64,000 nucleotides of DNA from Pseudomonas sp. FP2309 (GTDB lineage: Bacteria > Pseudomonadota > Gammaproteobacteria > Pseudomonadales > Pseudomonadaceae): the NCBI RefSeq assembly GCF_030687575.1, contig NZ_CP117439.1, positions 1,116,001 to 1,180,000 on the forward strand. The letters are read 5' to 3'. The notes under the pieces are model-generated. The model was not told the DNA's origin and searched no databases. It worked only from the letters and a program-made list of their open reading frames with translations. Shown piece after piece: positions 38,519-48,070 of this stretch. The stretch's first letter is position 1. Every line of letters begins with the position of its first letter. Made by a program: the position numbers and the translations under genes.

Positions 38519-39258
38519 GGCAAGGCAATCAACGAGGCAAAGTTAAGACACTGGAACCACGGCACGACCGTCGAGAACCCCGCCGCCAGCAGGCGTTCGC
38601 GGTGTTCTTCGAGGCTGTCGGGCTTCATGACGTTTTCGATGGCGCTGCGCTTCTGGGCGATTTCCAGTTCGCTGTAGCCGTTGGCGCGTTTGAACGCGAT
38701 ATGCAGGTCGGTGAGCAGCGCGTGCTCTTGCGCATCGTTGAAGCGCAGCTTTTCCGAGAGGATCAGCGCACCGCCTGGCAACAGCGACTGGCGGATACGC
38801 CCGAGCAGCGCCAGGCGTTCCTGCGGAGCAATGAATTGCAGGGTGAAATTCAGCGCCACTACCGAAGCCGGCTGGAACTGCAACGCGAGGATATCGCCCT
38901 CGATCACCTCAACCGGCAGCAACTCCTGAAACATCGAGTCCTGACCATTGAGGTATTCGCGGCAGCGTTCGACCATCGCCGCCGAGTTATCCACCGCGAT
39001 CACCCGACAACCGTCGGTGCGTACATGGCGGCGCAACGCCTGGGTCACCGCGCCGAGGGACGAACCGAGGTCGTAGAGCACGCTGCCCGGCTGGGCAAAC
39101 TGCGCGGCCAGGACACCCAGGTTTTCGACGATGGTCGGATAACCGGGCACCGACCGCTTGATCATGTCCGGGAACACCCGCACCACGTCCTCGTTAAAGG
39201 CGAAGTCCGGCACCTGGGGCAGGGGCTGGGCGAATAGGCGATCGGGTTCTTTGCTCAC
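38515..39258 (-). CDS. cmoA: carboxy-SAM synthase
   Basis: A 247-residue enzyme that turns SAM and prephenate into carboxy-SAM for CmoB. It has the methyltransferase fold with [15 protein letters not shown] and [15 protein letters not shown]. The family strings [17 protein letters not shown] (read here as [14 protein letters not shown]) and [16 protein letters not shown] are present. Start is GTG 39258. It forms a two-gene unit with cmoB. Confidence 0.95.
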   Translation of the reverse strand: MSKEPDRLFAQPLPQVPDFAFNEDVVRVFPDMIKRSVPGYPTIVENLGVLAAQFAQPGSVLYDLGSSLGAVTQALRRHVRTDGCRVIAVDNSAAMVERCREYLNGQDSMFQELLPVEVIEGDILALQFQPASVVALNFTLQFIAPQERLALLGRIRQSLLPGGALILSEKLRFNDAQEHALLTDLHIAFKRANGYSELEIAQKRSAIENVMKPDSLEEHRERLLAAGFSTVVPWFQCLNFASLIALP

Positions 39259-39294
39259 GGTTGTTCCGGCGACGAAGGGGGAAAGGCCGGCATT

Positions 39295-39951
39295 TTAGCC
39301 AAGTTGGCCCTCGTGTGCGCGGGTTGTCTGATGGAAAGCCGACGCGGTAATGCCCCACTGGCCCAGCCAGTACGTGGCAATTAACAGATAGGGCGCCGCC
39401 TCGAACGCCGCCACGAAGCGATTGATGCCAATCAGCGTGTCGGAAAGCACGAACGACACCGCGCCCGCCGCCGCGAGCAGTGCCGAGCGTTTCGGCACCG
39501 CGCTGTCCAGGCGGGCGAGGGCGCGCCAGAGCATGGCGCTGATCACCAGGGCGTAAACCACCACGGGAATCAGCAAGTCGCCCAGGCCATGGGCTATCAG
39601 GATGCTCAACAGGATCGCGCCCGCACCCAGCGCCAGTGCCAGCGGCAACAAGGCCAGGCGCCGACAATCACTGAAGTACGCCTTGAGGTACGCCAGGTGC
39701 GCAAACAGAAACGCGCCAAGGCCGAAGATAAACAGATCGCCGGGCCAAGCCAGCAATACATCGCCCACCAGGGAAAAAATCAGCCCCAGGCTGATCCAGC
39801 GTCGATAGTCAGTGGGCGGTGCGTCATGCAACCAGCCGAGCAGCGCCAGCACCGGCAAGGGTTTGACCAGCAGGCAAAGCAGTGCCGCATGCGTGGCCAG
39901 GCCGTAGACAAAGGTCGCAGCGCCCATCAACGCCAGAATCAGCCATGGCAT
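39295..39951 (-). CDS. lysoplasmalogenase-type (YhhN family) membrane protein
   Basis: A 218-residue protein with about seven or eight membrane helices, in the YhhN/TMEM86 family, some members of which hydrolyse lysoplasmalogens. Family features include the RRWISLGLIFSLVGDVLLAW segment with its Asp, and FLFAHLAYLKAYF. The gene starts one base after the chagasin-type gene ends, so the two are co-transcribed. The true substrate in Pseudomonas is not established. Confidence 0.85.
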   Translation of the reverse strand: MPWLILALMGAATFVYGLATHAALLCLLVKPLPVLALLGWLHDAPPTDYRRWISLGLIFSLVGDVLLAWPGDLFIFGLGAFLFAHLAYLKAYFSDCRRLALLPLALALGAGAILLSILIAHGLGDLLIPVVVYALVISAMLWRALARLDSAVPKRSALLAAAGAVSFVLSDTLIGINRFVAAFEAAPYLLIATYWLGQWGITASAFHQTTRAHEGQLG

Positions 39952-39952
39952 A

Positions 39953-40342
39953 TCAGTTCACCGTAATGGCGCAGTCGAACGTCTCGACGGGTTCGGCTTC
40001 CGGCTCCCAGGGTTGCTGGGAGGTCAGGCGCAAACGGCCCTGGCCGGTGGTGAATGCCTGGAAGCGCCACGTCGATTGGCCACCGCCACCGATCACGCCG
40101 GATTCTGTGCTGCTGTAAACCTCGGGGCTCAGCGCGCGCAGCACGCCGCCGGCGGAGTCCTGGATGGCCCAGCGATAACCGGTGGTAGGGTTGCTGGGCA
40201 GAGTCAGGATCAGGTTTTGCCCGGTTTTAAGCTGGAGCGGGCAAGCCCCCTGGTTGTCCACGGTGATGTTTTGCTTCGGAGTGCTGGCGCATGCGGCCAG
40301 CAGGGAGAGGCTCAAGGGGAGAAGCAGGCGGGCAGCGGTCAT
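39953..40342 (-). CDS. chagasin-type cysteine protease inhibitor, lipoprotein
   Basis: A 129-residue I42-family inhibitor with a lipoprotein signal (LLAACAS lipobox near residue 16), so it should be periplasmic or envelope-bound. The three inhibitory loops of chagasin are recognisable: NPTTGYRW, GGGGQSTW and RLTSQQPWEP. ATG 40342 was chosen because it directly starts the signal peptide. P. aeruginosa has a chagasin-like inhibitor gene (PA0778) next to asrA (PA0779), and here too the lon-type gene is adjacent upstream. Confidence 0.85.
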   Translation of the reverse strand: MTAARLLLPLSLSLLAACASTPKQNITVDNQGACPLQLKTGQNLILTLPSNPTTGYRWAIQDSAGGVLRALSPEVYSSTESGVIGGGGQSTWRFQAFTTGQGRLRLTSQQPWEPEAEPVETFDCAITVN

Positions 40343-40471
40343 GGGGGCTCCGTTGTTTGACGACGAAGGCCGAGCATAACCGAAGATAAGACAACGTGTG
40401 ACAGGCGGGAATGCCAGGCCAAGTGTGAGCATGCTTGTTGTGGTGTGGGTTTGCTGGAGGGAGCGCGCTTT

Positions 40472-40609
40472 TTGTGGTGAGCGGGCGTGCCCCGCGCCGG
40501 GCTGCGCAGCAGCCCCAAAACCAGTCACCGCGCTTTGCCTGGCAGAGCGCGGTGTTTTTCTGAGGAGACCGCTTCGCCCCCCAGCGCGGCGCAAGCCCTC
40601 TCACCACAA
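40472..40609. repeat. long REP-type inverted repeat beside lon
   Basis: TTGTGGTGAGCGGG at the left is mirrored by CCCTCTCACCACAA at the right. Both arms continue inward with GCGCCGGGCTGCGC-type GC-rich stretches that can form secondary hairpins. The sequence resembles repeats widespread in P. fluorescens genomes. It sits between the convergent ends of lon and the start of the chagasin-type operon. Confidence 0.75.
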
Positions 40610-40628
40610 CAGAGGCACTGGAGATCCG

Positions 40629-43049
40629 TTAGAAAAGCACCTTCGCCACGTCCGCAAAGCGCTTGGCAAAGTGCACCGTCATGCCTTCTTTCAGGTACTC
40701 CGGCAGTTCCTCGAAACTGCCACGATTGGGCTCCGGCAATATCAGTTCGTGGATCTTCTGGCGCCGCGCCGCAATCACCTTTTCGCGCACCCCGCCAATC
40801 GGCAGGACATGCCCGGTCAGCGTCAGTTCGCCGGTCATGGCCACGCCTTTTTTCGGCGGCTGGTTACGCGCCAACGACAGCAGTGCACTGGCCATGGTCA
40901 CGCCGGCGCTCGGGCCGTCTTTCGGTGTGGCGCCTTCGGGCACGTGCAAGTGTACGAAGGCTTCGTCGAAGAACTTCGGATCGCCGCCAAACGACTTAAG
41001 GTTGGAGCTGATGTAGCTGTAGGCAATTTCGGCGGACTCTTTCATCACTTCACCCAACTGCCCGGTGAGTTTGAAACCGCGGTTGAGCGTGTGGATGCGT
41101 GTGGCTTCAATCGGCAAGGTCGCGCCGCCCATGCTGGTCCAGGCCAGGCCCGTGATCACGCCGGTACCCGACAGCACTTGCTCGTTGCGGAACACCGGCA
41201 TACCCAGAGAACTCTCCAGGTCCTTGTTGCCGATTTTGATCACCGAGTTCGGCTCATCCAGCAGCTTGACCACCGCCTTGCGCACCAGTTTGCCCAGCTG
41301 TTTCTCCAACTGACGTACCCCGGCTTCGCGGGCATAGCCGTCGATCAACGCGCGCAGGGCACCGTCGCTGATGGTCAGGCTGGTTTTCGCCACTCCGGCT
41401 TTTTCGAGCTGCTTGGGCCACAGGTGGCGTTTGGCGATGGCGACTTTCTCTTCGGTGATATAGCCCGACAGGCGAATCACTTCCATACGGTCCAGCAACG
41501 GGCCGGGGATCGAGTCCAGGGTGTTGGCGGTGCACACGAACAGCACTTTGGACAGGTCCATGCGCAGGTCGAGGTAGTGGTCGAGGAATTCGACGTTCTG
41601 CTCCGGGTCGAGGGTTTCCAGGAGCGCCGAGGCGGGGTCGCCCTGGAAGCTCTGGCCCATCTTGTCGATCTCGTCGAGCATGATCACCGGATTCATCACT
41701 TCGACATCTTTAAGCGCTTGCACCAGCTTGCCGGGCAGGGCGCCGATGTAGGTGCGGCGATGGCCCTTGATCTCGGCTTCATCGCGCATGCCGCCGACGC
41801 TGAAACGGTAGAACGGCCGACCCAGGGATTCGGCGATGGATTTACCCACGCTGGTCTTGCCCACGCCCGGCGGGCCGACGAGCAGCACGATGGAACCAGC
41901 GACTTCGCCTTTGTAGGCGCCCACCGCGAGGAACTCAAGGATGCGGCTCTTGATGTCATCCAGACCGGCGTGGTGTTTATCCAGCACCTTGCGCGCGTGT
42001 TTCAGGTCGAGTTTGTCCTGGCCATACACGCCCCATGGCACCGAGGTGGCCCAGTCCAAGTAATTGCGAGTGACCGCGTACTCTGGCGAGCCGGTTTCCA
42101 GAATCGACAGTTTGTTCAGTTCTTCATCGATACGTTTTTGCGCTTGGGCCGGCAGCACTTTGCCTTGCAGGCGCTGTTCGAATTGTTCGACGTCGGCGCT
42201 GCGGTCGTCCTTGGTCAGCCCCAGTTCCTGTTGGATGACCTTGAGTTGTTCCTTGAGGAAAAACTCGCGCTGGTGTTCACCGATCTTGCGGTTCACCTCG
42301 GCCGAGAGTTCTTTTTGCAGGCGCGCGACTTCGACTTCTTTGCGCAGCATCGGCAGCACTTTTTCCATGCGCTTGAGCATGGGCACGCAGTCCAGCACTT
42401 CCTGCAACTCGTTGCCGGTGGCCGAGGTCAGCGCGGCGGCGAAGTCGGTGAGCGGCGACGGGTCGTTGGGGCTGAAGCGGTTGAGGTAGTTCTTCAGCTC
42501 TTCGCTGTACAGCGGGTTGAGCGGCAGCAGTTCCTTGATCGCATTGATCAGCGCCATGCCGTAGGCCTTGACCTCGTCGGTCGGCTCGGTGGGCTGGTGC
42601 GGGTATTCGACTTCCACCAGGTACGGTGGGCGGTGATGCTTGAGCCAGGTTTTGATGCGCACGCGGGTCAGACCCTGGGCCACGAATTGCAGCTTGCCGT
42701 TCTCGCGGCTGGCGTGGTGCACCTTCACCAGGGTGCCGTACAGCGGCAGGCTGGAGGTGTCGAAGTGGCGCGGGTCTTCCGGCGGCGTGTCCATGAAAAA
42801 CAGCGCCAGGGAGTGGTGGTCGGACTTGCTCACCAATTCCAGGGTCTCGGCCCACGGTTCTTCATTGACGATCACCGGCAACACTTGCGCCGGGAAGAAC
42901 GGCCGGTTGTGGATAGGAATGATATAGACCTTGTCCGGCAGGTTTTGCCCAGGCAGGGCCAGGCCGGTATTGGACGACGGGTTTTGCGCGTTTTCGGGGT
43001 CGGCGTAGTCGTTGAGATCGATATCAGGGGATTCTTGCTGGTCGCTCAT
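40629..43049 (-). CDS. ATP-dependent Lon-family protease, AsrA-type paralogue
   Basis: An 806-residue AAA+ serine protease. The N-terminal substrate domain covers about residues 40-240. Walker A is GPPGVGKT at 392-399 and Walker B MLDEIDK at 457-463. The Ser-Lys dyad is S714 (DGPSAG) and K757 (GGVREK). An acidic, Asn/Pro-rich head (1-35) distinguishes it from canonical Lon. It is not next to clpX or hupB, where the main lon of Pseudomonas lies. Instead it neighbours a chagasin inhibitor and a pdxJ-region gene block, like asrA (PA0779) in P. aeruginosa, which is linked to heat-shock and aminoglycoside response. Confidence 0.9.
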   Translation of the reverse strand: MSDQQESPDIDLNDYADPENAQNPSSNTGLALPGQNLPDKVYIIPIHNRPFFPAQVLPVIVNEEPWAETLELVSKSDHHSLALFFMDTPPEDPRHFDTSSLPLYGTLVKVHHASRENGKLQFVAQGLTRVRIKTWLKHHRPPYLVEVEYPHQPTEPTDEVKAYGMALINAIKELLPLNPLYSEELKNYLNRFSPNDPSPLTDFAAALTSATGNELQEVLDCVPMLKRMEKVLPMLRKEVEVARLQKELSAEVNRKIGEHQREFFLKEQLKVIQQELGLTKDDRSADVEQFEQRLQGKVLPAQAQKRIDEELNKLSILETGSPEYAVTRNYLDWATSVPWGVYGQDKLDLKHARKVLDKHHAGLDDIKSRILEFLAVGAYKGEVAGSIVLLVGPPGVGKTSVGKSIAESLGRPFYRFSVGGMRDEAEIKGHRRTYIGALPGKLVQALKDVEVMNPVIMLDEIDKMGQSFQGDPASALLETLDPEQNVEFLDHYLDLRMDLSKVLFVCTANTLDSIPGPLLDRMEVIRLSGYITEEKVAIAKRHLWPKQLEKAGVAKTSLTISDGALRALIDGYAREAGVRQLEKQLGKLVRKAVVKLLDEPNSVIKIGNKDLESSLGMPVFRNEQVLSGTGVITGLAWTSMGGATLPIEATRIHTLNRGFKLTGQLGEVMKESAEIAYSYISSNLKSFGGDPKFFDEAFVHLHVPEGATPKDGPSAGVTMASALLSLARNQPPKKGVAMTGELTLTGHVLPIGGVREKVIAARRQKIHELILPEPNRGSFEELPEYLKEGMTVHFAKRFADVAKVLF

Positions 43050-43141
43050 GGGGCACCTGCATAAGGAAGTATGCAGCTTAGATGGGGCAGGGCAGTGGTG
43101 GTTTCAATGGCGGCAGGCAGTTAGCAACAAATTGCATGAAT

Positions 43142-44131
43142 TCAGCTGATTTTATGCAGATAGCTCGGCAACGGCTGCTCCGGCAACACCGACAGCACTT
43201 TCAATCGCTGCAACATCCGCTGCCTGGCGCGTTGCAAATGCTCACGCAGGTTCAACGCCGCCGCGTCGAACGCGCCATGCAGCAGCAACTCGAGAATCAG
43301 GCGATGTTCGGCAAGCATCGCCGGATCTGCGCCGATCCCCAGCAAACGGTAAAAAATCCGACTGATGATCATCGGGCTTTGGCCCTGGCGAATCAGTGCG
43401 GCGATTTTGCGGTTCTGCAAGCCGGCCAGGCAGTGCTGGTGCAAGTCTTCTTCGATCTGTTCGATCACTGCCAGGCTGCACTCGGGGCTGTCCTGGGCCT
43501 CCAGCACCCGCTGCAACATGGCCTGGAGCATGTCGCGATCAAGCGACGGCGCACCCTGGCGCAGGGCTTCGGGTTCCAGGCAGGCGCGCAGTTCGTAGTC
43601 TTCGGTGACTTCCCGCGCGGTCAGCGGCCCGGCCAGCCATTGGGAGTAGGGCTCTTTTTCCACCAGGCCGCGGTCGCGCAGGCGCATCAGCGCTTCACGC
43701 ACCACCGCGCGGCTGACGCCGTAGTGCTCGGCGGCGGCTTGTTCATCCAGGCGGTAATGGCCGAACGCGATGCAGGTGGACAGCGCCGCGCCGATTTCCT
43801 CGACGATGCGTTCACCCAGTGGCCGTGTGTCCACCAACTCAGCTTCGCCGTTGAGGCCCAGGTGGGCATGGCTCAGGGGCAGACGCAGCGGTTCCATGGC
43901 CAGGCCGTCGGGATTGATCAGATAACCCCGGCCATTGAAGCGGCAGATCAGGCCTTCGGCGTGCAGCAGGTCCAGCGCCTTGCGCACCGGCACACGGCTG
44001 GTGCCGAACAGTTCGGCCAGCGGTGCTTCGAGCAAGACCAGCCCGTGGCGGGCGGTGCCGTTGGCGATCGCATTACGCAACACTTGGTGAATCATCGCGT
44101 AACGAGACGCCGAGGCGGACACTGCTTTCAT
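43142..44131 (-). CDS. regulator with two GntR-type helix-turn-helix domains and FCD-like domain
   Basis: A 329-residue regulator with an unusual layout. A first winged HTH (SRYAMIHQVLRNAIANG, SRVPVRKALDLLHAEGL) spans about residues 9-70. A second (PLGERIVEEIGAALSTC, SRAVVREALMRLRDRGLVEK) spans about 105-175. A helical FCD-type ligand domain with H and D residues fills the rest. ATG 44131 gives MKAVSASASRYAM; a longer frame is unlikely. It is divergent from the amidase operon, whose upstream DNA holds tandem TGTAC-centred palindromes that could suit a protein with two DNA-binding domains. Confidence 0.87.
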   Translation of the reverse strand: MKAVSASASRYAMIHQVLRNAIANGTARHGLVLLEAPLAELFGTSRVPVRKALDLLHAEGLICRFNGRGYLINPDGLAMEPLRLPLSHAHLGLNGEAELVDTRPLGERIVEEIGAALSTCIAFGHYRLDEQAAAEHYGVSRAVVREALMRLRDRGLVEKEPYSQWLAGPLTAREVTEDYELRACLEPEALRQGAPSLDRDMLQAMLQRVLEAQDSPECSLAVIEQIEEDLHQHCLAGLQNRKIAALIRQGQSPMIISRIFYRLLGIGADPAMLAEHRLILELLLHGAFDAAALNLREHLQRARQRMLQRLKVLSVLPEQPLPSYLHKIS

Positions 44132-44248
44132 TACGTTCCCTGAGGCAAGTAGGACGGTGGCCGGGGATTCTCTCATAGATGCGCCTGTCACTCTGCGCCA
44201 CGGCGGTGGCACTTTTTTGGGGCCGTCGAAGGAAAACTGTTACTTTTC

Positions 44249-44265
44249 TGCACCAAAATGTACTT
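44249..44265 (+). promoter_or_regulatory. partial NtrC-like enhancer site
   Basis: TGCACCAAAATGTACTT fits the left half of the NtrC consensus (TGCACC-N4-TGGTGCA) well and the right half poorly. It lies about 175 bp upstream of the start predicted for the sigma-54 promoter, a usual enhancer distance. It also overlaps the AATGTA...TACATT dyad. Confidence 0.35.
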
Positions 44266-44400
44266 ATTAATAAAAGATACATTATTTCATTGAGAGCGTG
44301 AGGCGTTGCCGTCTCAGGATTATTTTCCGTCCGACAAAACCATCTATCCCGTAGCTCTCGGCAGAAAACCCCTGTCGGGCGCAATCACCTGCGCACAGAC

Positions 44401-44415
44401 TGGCACGAAAGCTGC
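44401..44415 (+). promoter_or_regulatory. sigma-54-type (-24/-12) promoter
   Basis: TGGCACGAAAGCTGC matches the RpoN consensus TGGCACG-N4-TTGC at all but one defined base. The GG and GC pairs are exactly ten bases apart. Transcription would start near 44427, inside the first palindrome and about 40 bp before the amidase start. Confidence 0.6.
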
Positions 44416-44420
44416 CTTTG

Positions 44421-44454
44421 TAAAATGTACATTTTATTAATATGTACGTTTTAA
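44421..44454. promoter_or_regulatory. tandem palindromic operators
   Basis: TAAAATGTACATTTTA (44421-44436) is a perfect 16-bp palindrome. TTAATATGTACGTTTTAA (44437-44454) is an imperfect one with the same GTAC centre. The centres are 17 bp apart. They cover the expected transcription start and reach the ribosome binding site (AGAGG), as expected for repressor sites. Confidence 0.6.
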
Positions 44455-44467
44455 GAGGTTCTTTCCG

Positions 44468-45799
44468 ATGTCAGACGCCACGTCAATGGCCGAGGATTTC
44501 GCCAGCGGTCGCAGGGACCCGGTGCAAGCCCTTGAACAGGCCCTGGATAAAGCGAGCCGCTCAGCCAGTGTGTTCATTTCGCTGACCGCCGAGCGCGCAC
44601 GCCGTGAAGCCGAAGCCGCCGCCGCCCGCTGGCGCGCCGGTCAGCCGCTGAGTGCATTCGACGGTGTGCCCCTGGCCTGGAAAGACCTGTTCGATATGGC
44701 CGGCAGCCTCACCACAGCCGGCGCCGCCTACCGCCGCCATGCCCCCGCAGCCTCGCTCGATGCATCCTGCGTGGGCCTGTTGTGCCGTGCCGGGATGGTC
44801 AGCGTCGGCAAAACCAACCTCAGCGAACTGGCTTATTCCGGCCTGGGCCTGAACCCGCATTTCGGCACGCCGCGCAATCCCTATGGCACCGACCAGCCGC
44901 GCATCCCCGGCGGTTCATCGTCCGGGTCGGCGGTGGCGGTGGCGGCCGGTATCGTGCCGATCGCCATGGGCACCGACACTGCCGGTTCCATCCGAATTCC
45001 GGCGGCGCTCAACGGCCTGGTGGGCTACCGCAGCAGCAGTCGCCGCTACAGCCGCGACGGCGTGTTCCCCTTGGCCCACACCCTCGACAGCCTCGGCCCG
45101 CTGACCCGCAGCGTGCGTGACGCGCTGGCCATCGACGACCTGCTCCATGGTCGCCGCCAACGCCATGTGGCCCGCAGCGTGAAGGGCCAACACCTGGTGC
45201 TGGAACACGGTGTTCTGGCCGAGGTAGACCCCGCTGTGCGCAACAACCTGCTGCGCGCAGTGGAACAACTGAAAGCCGCCGGCGCGCGGGTGGAAACCCG
45301 TGAAAGCCCCACGTTCCAAGCCACCCTGGCGCTGATCAAGAAGCACGGTTGGCTCGGCGCCTTCGAAGCCTTTGCCCTGCACCAGCCCTTGCTCGACAGC
45401 GCCGACGCCGAACAACTGGACCCGCGTGTACGCCGTCGTCTTGAAGCCGCGCGGTCACTGCCGGCCAGCCAGCTCATCCACGTGCTCGATGTCCGCCAGC
45501 GCCTGCAACAGCAACTGATCGATGAGCTCGACGGCGCCATCCTGATCACCCCAACCGTGGCCCATGTCGCCCCGGCACTGGCGCCGCTGGAAGCCGATGA
45601 CGAACTGTTCGTCAGCACCAACCTCGCCACCCTGCGCCTGACCATGCCCGGCAGTTTGCTGGATATGCCCGGCGTCAGCCTGCCCAGCGGCCGTGATGCC
45701 CAGGGCTTGCCCACCGGGCTGCTGCTCAGCGCCCCGACGGGGGAGGACGCACGCCTGTTGCGCGCGGCCTTGTCCGTCGAATCCGTACTTAATAATTAA
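44468..45799 (+). CDS. amidase signature family hydrolase
   Basis: A 443-residue hydrolase of the Ser-cisSer-Lys amidase family, which cleaves C-N amide bonds. The triad is K72 in LAWKDLF, S150 in the GGSSSGSA run and S174 in DTAGSIRIP. It is shorter than GatA (about 485 residues) and has no GatBC partners here, so it is probably catabolic rather than part of tRNA amidation. It is the first gene of an operon with a deacetylase, a transporter and dehydrogenases. The substrate is unknown. Confidence 0.9.
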   Translation: MSDATSMAEDFASGRRDPVQALEQALDKASRSASVFISLTAERARREAEAAAARWRAGQPLSAFDGVPLAWKDLFDMAGSLTTAGAAYRRHAPAASLDASCVGLLCRAGMVSVGKTNLSELAYSGLGLNPHFGTPRNPYGTDQPRIPGGSSSGSAVAVAAGIVPIAMGTDTAGSIRIPAALNGLVGYRSSSRRYSRDGVFPLAHTLDSLGPLTRSVRDALAIDDLLHGRRQRHVARSVKGQHLVLEHGVLAEVDPAVRNNLLRAVEQLKAAGARVETRESPTFQATLALIKKHGWLGAFEAFALHQPLLDSADAEQLDPRVRRRLEAARSLPASQLIHVLDVRQRLQQQLIDELDGAILITPTVAHVAPALAPLEADDELFVSTNLATLRLTMPGSLLDMPGVSLPSGRDAQGLPTGLLLSAPTGEDARLLRAALSVESVLNN

Positions 45800-45810
45800 G
45801 GAGACACACC

Positions 45811-46689
45811 ATGGCTAAAGACATCCTCTGTGCATTTGGCGTCGACGTTGACGCCGTCGCCGGCTGGCTCGGTTCCTACGGCGGTGAAGACTCGCCGGAT
45901 GACATCTCCCGTGGCCTGTTCGCCGGTGAAATCGGTGCGCCGCGCCTGCTCAAACTGTTCGAACGCTATGGGCTGCGCACCACCTGGTTCATTCCCGGCC
46001 ACTCGATGGAAACCTTCCCCGAGCAGATGAAGGCCGTGGCCGACGCCGGACACGAAATTGGTGTGCACGGCTACAGCCACGAAAACCCCATCGCCATGAC
46101 CGCCGAGCAGGAAGAAATCGTCCTCGATAAATCCATCGAGCTGATCACCCAGGTCACCGGCAAACGCCCCACCGGCTATGTCGCGCCCTGGTGGGAATTC
46201 AGCAAGGTCACCAACGAACTGCTGCTGAAAAAAGGCATCAAGTACGACCACAGCCTGATGCACAACGACTTCCACCCCTACTACGTGCGCAAGGGCGACA
46301 GCTGGACCAAGATCGATTACAGCCAGCACCCCGACACCTGGATGAAACCCTTGGTGCGCGGCGAGGAAACCGATCTGGTGGAGATCCCGGCCAACTGGTA
46401 CCTGGACGACCTGCCGCCGATGATGTTCATCAAAAAAGCCCCCAACAGCCATGGCTTCGTCAACCCGCGTCACCTTGAAGAAATGTGGCGCGACCAGTTC
46501 GACTGGGTCTACCGCGAACACGAACACGCGGTGTTCACCATGACCATCCACCCCGACGTGTCCGGCCGCCCGCAAGTGCTGTTGATGCTTGAGCGGTTGA
46601 TCGAACACATCCAGAGCCATGCCGGCGTGCGCTTCGTCACCTTCGACGAAATCGCCGACGACTTTATCCGCCGCCAACCCCGTTCCTGA
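45811..46689 (+). CDS. polysaccharide deacetylase (NodB/CE4)-family hydrolase
   Basis: A 292-residue protein of the CE4 fold with D12/D14 near the N-terminus and the metal pair H86 and H90 in VHGYSHENP. It has no signal peptide. Cytoplasmic members of this family include PuuE-type allantoinases and other hydrolases of cyclic amides or imides. Together with the amidase upstream this points to small nitrogenous substrates rather than peptidoglycan. The gene lies 11 bp after the amidase and 30 bp before an MFS transporter. Confidence 0.87.
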   Translation: MAKDILCAFGVDVDAVAGWLGSYGGEDSPDDISRGLFAGEIGAPRLLKLFERYGLRTTWFIPGHSMETFPEQMKAVADAGHEIGVHGYSHENPIAMTAEQEEIVLDKSIELITQVTGKRPTGYVAPWWEFSKVTNELLLKKGIKYDHSLMHNDFHPYYVRKGDSWTKIDYSQHPDTWMKPLVRGEETDLVEIPANWYLDDLPPMMFIKKAPNSHGFVNPRHLEEMWRDQFDWVYREHEHAVFTMTIHPDVSGRPQVLLMLERLIEHIQSHAGVRFVTFDEIADDFIRRQPRS

Positions 46690-46719
46690 CCCTCTGTCCC
46701 CACCCTTGAGGCGCGATCT

Positions 46720-48060
46720 ATGTCCATCTACAACAAGCTTGACCTGACTGGCTGGAAACCCCGGCAACTGACGTCCCAGGAAGTGCGTTTCGCCACCTGG
46801 ATCGCGTTCTTCGCCTGGGTGTTTGCGGTGTACGACTTCATCCTGTTCGGCACCTTGCTGCCGGAGATCGGCCGGCACTTTGGCTGGGGCGAAGTGGAGC
46901 AAGCTGAGATCGCGACCTGGGTGGCGGTCGGAACCGCCGTGGTCGCCCTGGCCATTGGGCCGATCGTCGATAAGCTGGGGCGGCGCAAAGGGATTATTTT
47001 CACCGTGGCCGGCTCCGCACTGTGCTCGGCGCTGACCGCCATTGGCGGCGCGTGGGGCAAGTCACCGCTGATTCTTATCCGCTCGCTGGGTGGCCTGGGC
47101 TATGCCGAAGAAACCGTCAACGCCACCTACCTGACCGAGTTGTATGGCGCCTCGGAAGATCCGCGGCTGACCAAGCGTCGCGGTTTTATCTACAGCCTGG
47201 TGCAGGGTGGCTGGCCGGTGGGGGCGTTGATCGCTGCGGGGTTGACCGCGCTGTTGCTGCCGATCATTGGCTGGCAGGGCTGCTTCATCTTCGCAGCGAT
47301 CCCGGCGATCGTGATCGCGATCATGGCGCGCAAGCTCAAGGAGAGCCCGCAGTTTCAGATCCACGAGCGCATCACCCAACTGCGCAAAACCGGCGCGGTG
47401 AGTGAAGCGCAAAACGTCGCCGCGACCTACGGCGTGGACTACGACGAACACAGCAAGGCCGGCCTCAAAGCCGCCTTTCGTGGCCCGGCCCGTCGCGCCA
47501 CCCTGGTGATCGGCGCGGCGCTGTTGCTCAACTGGGCGGCGATCCAGGTGTTCAGCGTGCTGGGCACCTCGGTGATTGTCAGCGTGCACCATATTTCGTT
47601 CGAGAACTCGCTGATCATCCTCGTGCTGTCGAACCTGGTGGGTTACTGCGGCTACCTCAGTCACGGCTGGATGGGTGACAAGATCGGCCGTCGCAACGTA
47701 ATCGGCCTGGGCTGGATGCTCGGCGGCCTGTCGTTCGCCGGGATGCTGTTTGGCCCGAGCAACATGGCGATGGTGGTCGGGCTGTACAGCCTGGGCCTGT
47801 TCTTCCTGATCGGGCCGTACTCGGCGGCGCTGTTCTTTATCAGTGAAAGTTTCCCTACCAGCATCCGTGCCACCGGTGGCGCGATCATCCACGCCATGGG
47901 CCCGATCGGTGCCGTGGTCGCAGGCTTTGGTGCCACCCAGGTGTTGTCGGCCGGCAGCGACTGGCAGACCGCCGCGCTGTGGTTCGGCGCCGTGCCGTGC
48001 TTTTTGTCCGGGATGCTGATGTTTGCCGCCCGCCATGTGCGCCCGGAAACCATTCAGTAA
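46720..48060 (+). CDS. MFS transporter, metabolite:H+ symporter type
   Basis: A 446-residue inner-membrane transporter with twelve predicted helices. The MFS loop signature between helices 2 and 3 reads DKLGRRKG and recurs as GDKIGRRN in the second half. The large central loop (about residues 200-250) and overall look fit the sugar/organic-acid symporter branch. It is embedded between catabolic genes and probably imports the operon's substrate. Confidence 0.9.
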   Translation: MSIYNKLDLTGWKPRQLTSQEVRFATWIAFFAWVFAVYDFILFGTLLPEIGRHFGWGEVEQAEIATWVAVGTAVVALAIGPIVDKLGRRKGIIFTVAGSALCSALTAIGGAWGKSPLILIRSLGGLGYAEETVNATYLTELYGASEDPRLTKRRGFIYSLVQGGWPVGALIAAGLTALLLPIIGWQGCFIFAAIPAIVIAIMARKLKESPQFQIHERITQLRKTGAVSEAQNVAATYGVDYDEHSKAGLKAAFRGPARRATLVIGAALLLNWAAIQVFSVLGTSVIVSVHHISFENSLIILVLSNLVGYCGYLSHGWMGDKIGRRNVIGLGWMLGGLSFAGMLFGPSNMAMVVGLYSLGLFFLIGPYSAALFFISESFPTSIRATGGAIIHAMGPIGAVVAGFGATQVLSAGSDWQTAALWFGAVPCFLSGMLMFAARHVRPETIQ

Positions 48061-48070
48061 GGAGTGATTG

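Larger units (their letters stand above)
44132..44467. promoter_or_regulatory. divergent control region of the amidase operon
   Basis: This 336-bp region has AT-rich patches that stand out from the coding DNA. It contains, from left to right, a partial NtrC-like site (44249-44265), a dyad AATGTA...TACATT (44257-44283), a sigma-54-like promoter (44401-44415) and two adjacent palindromes (44421-44454). It should control the regulator on the left and the operon on the right. Confidence 0.6.
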
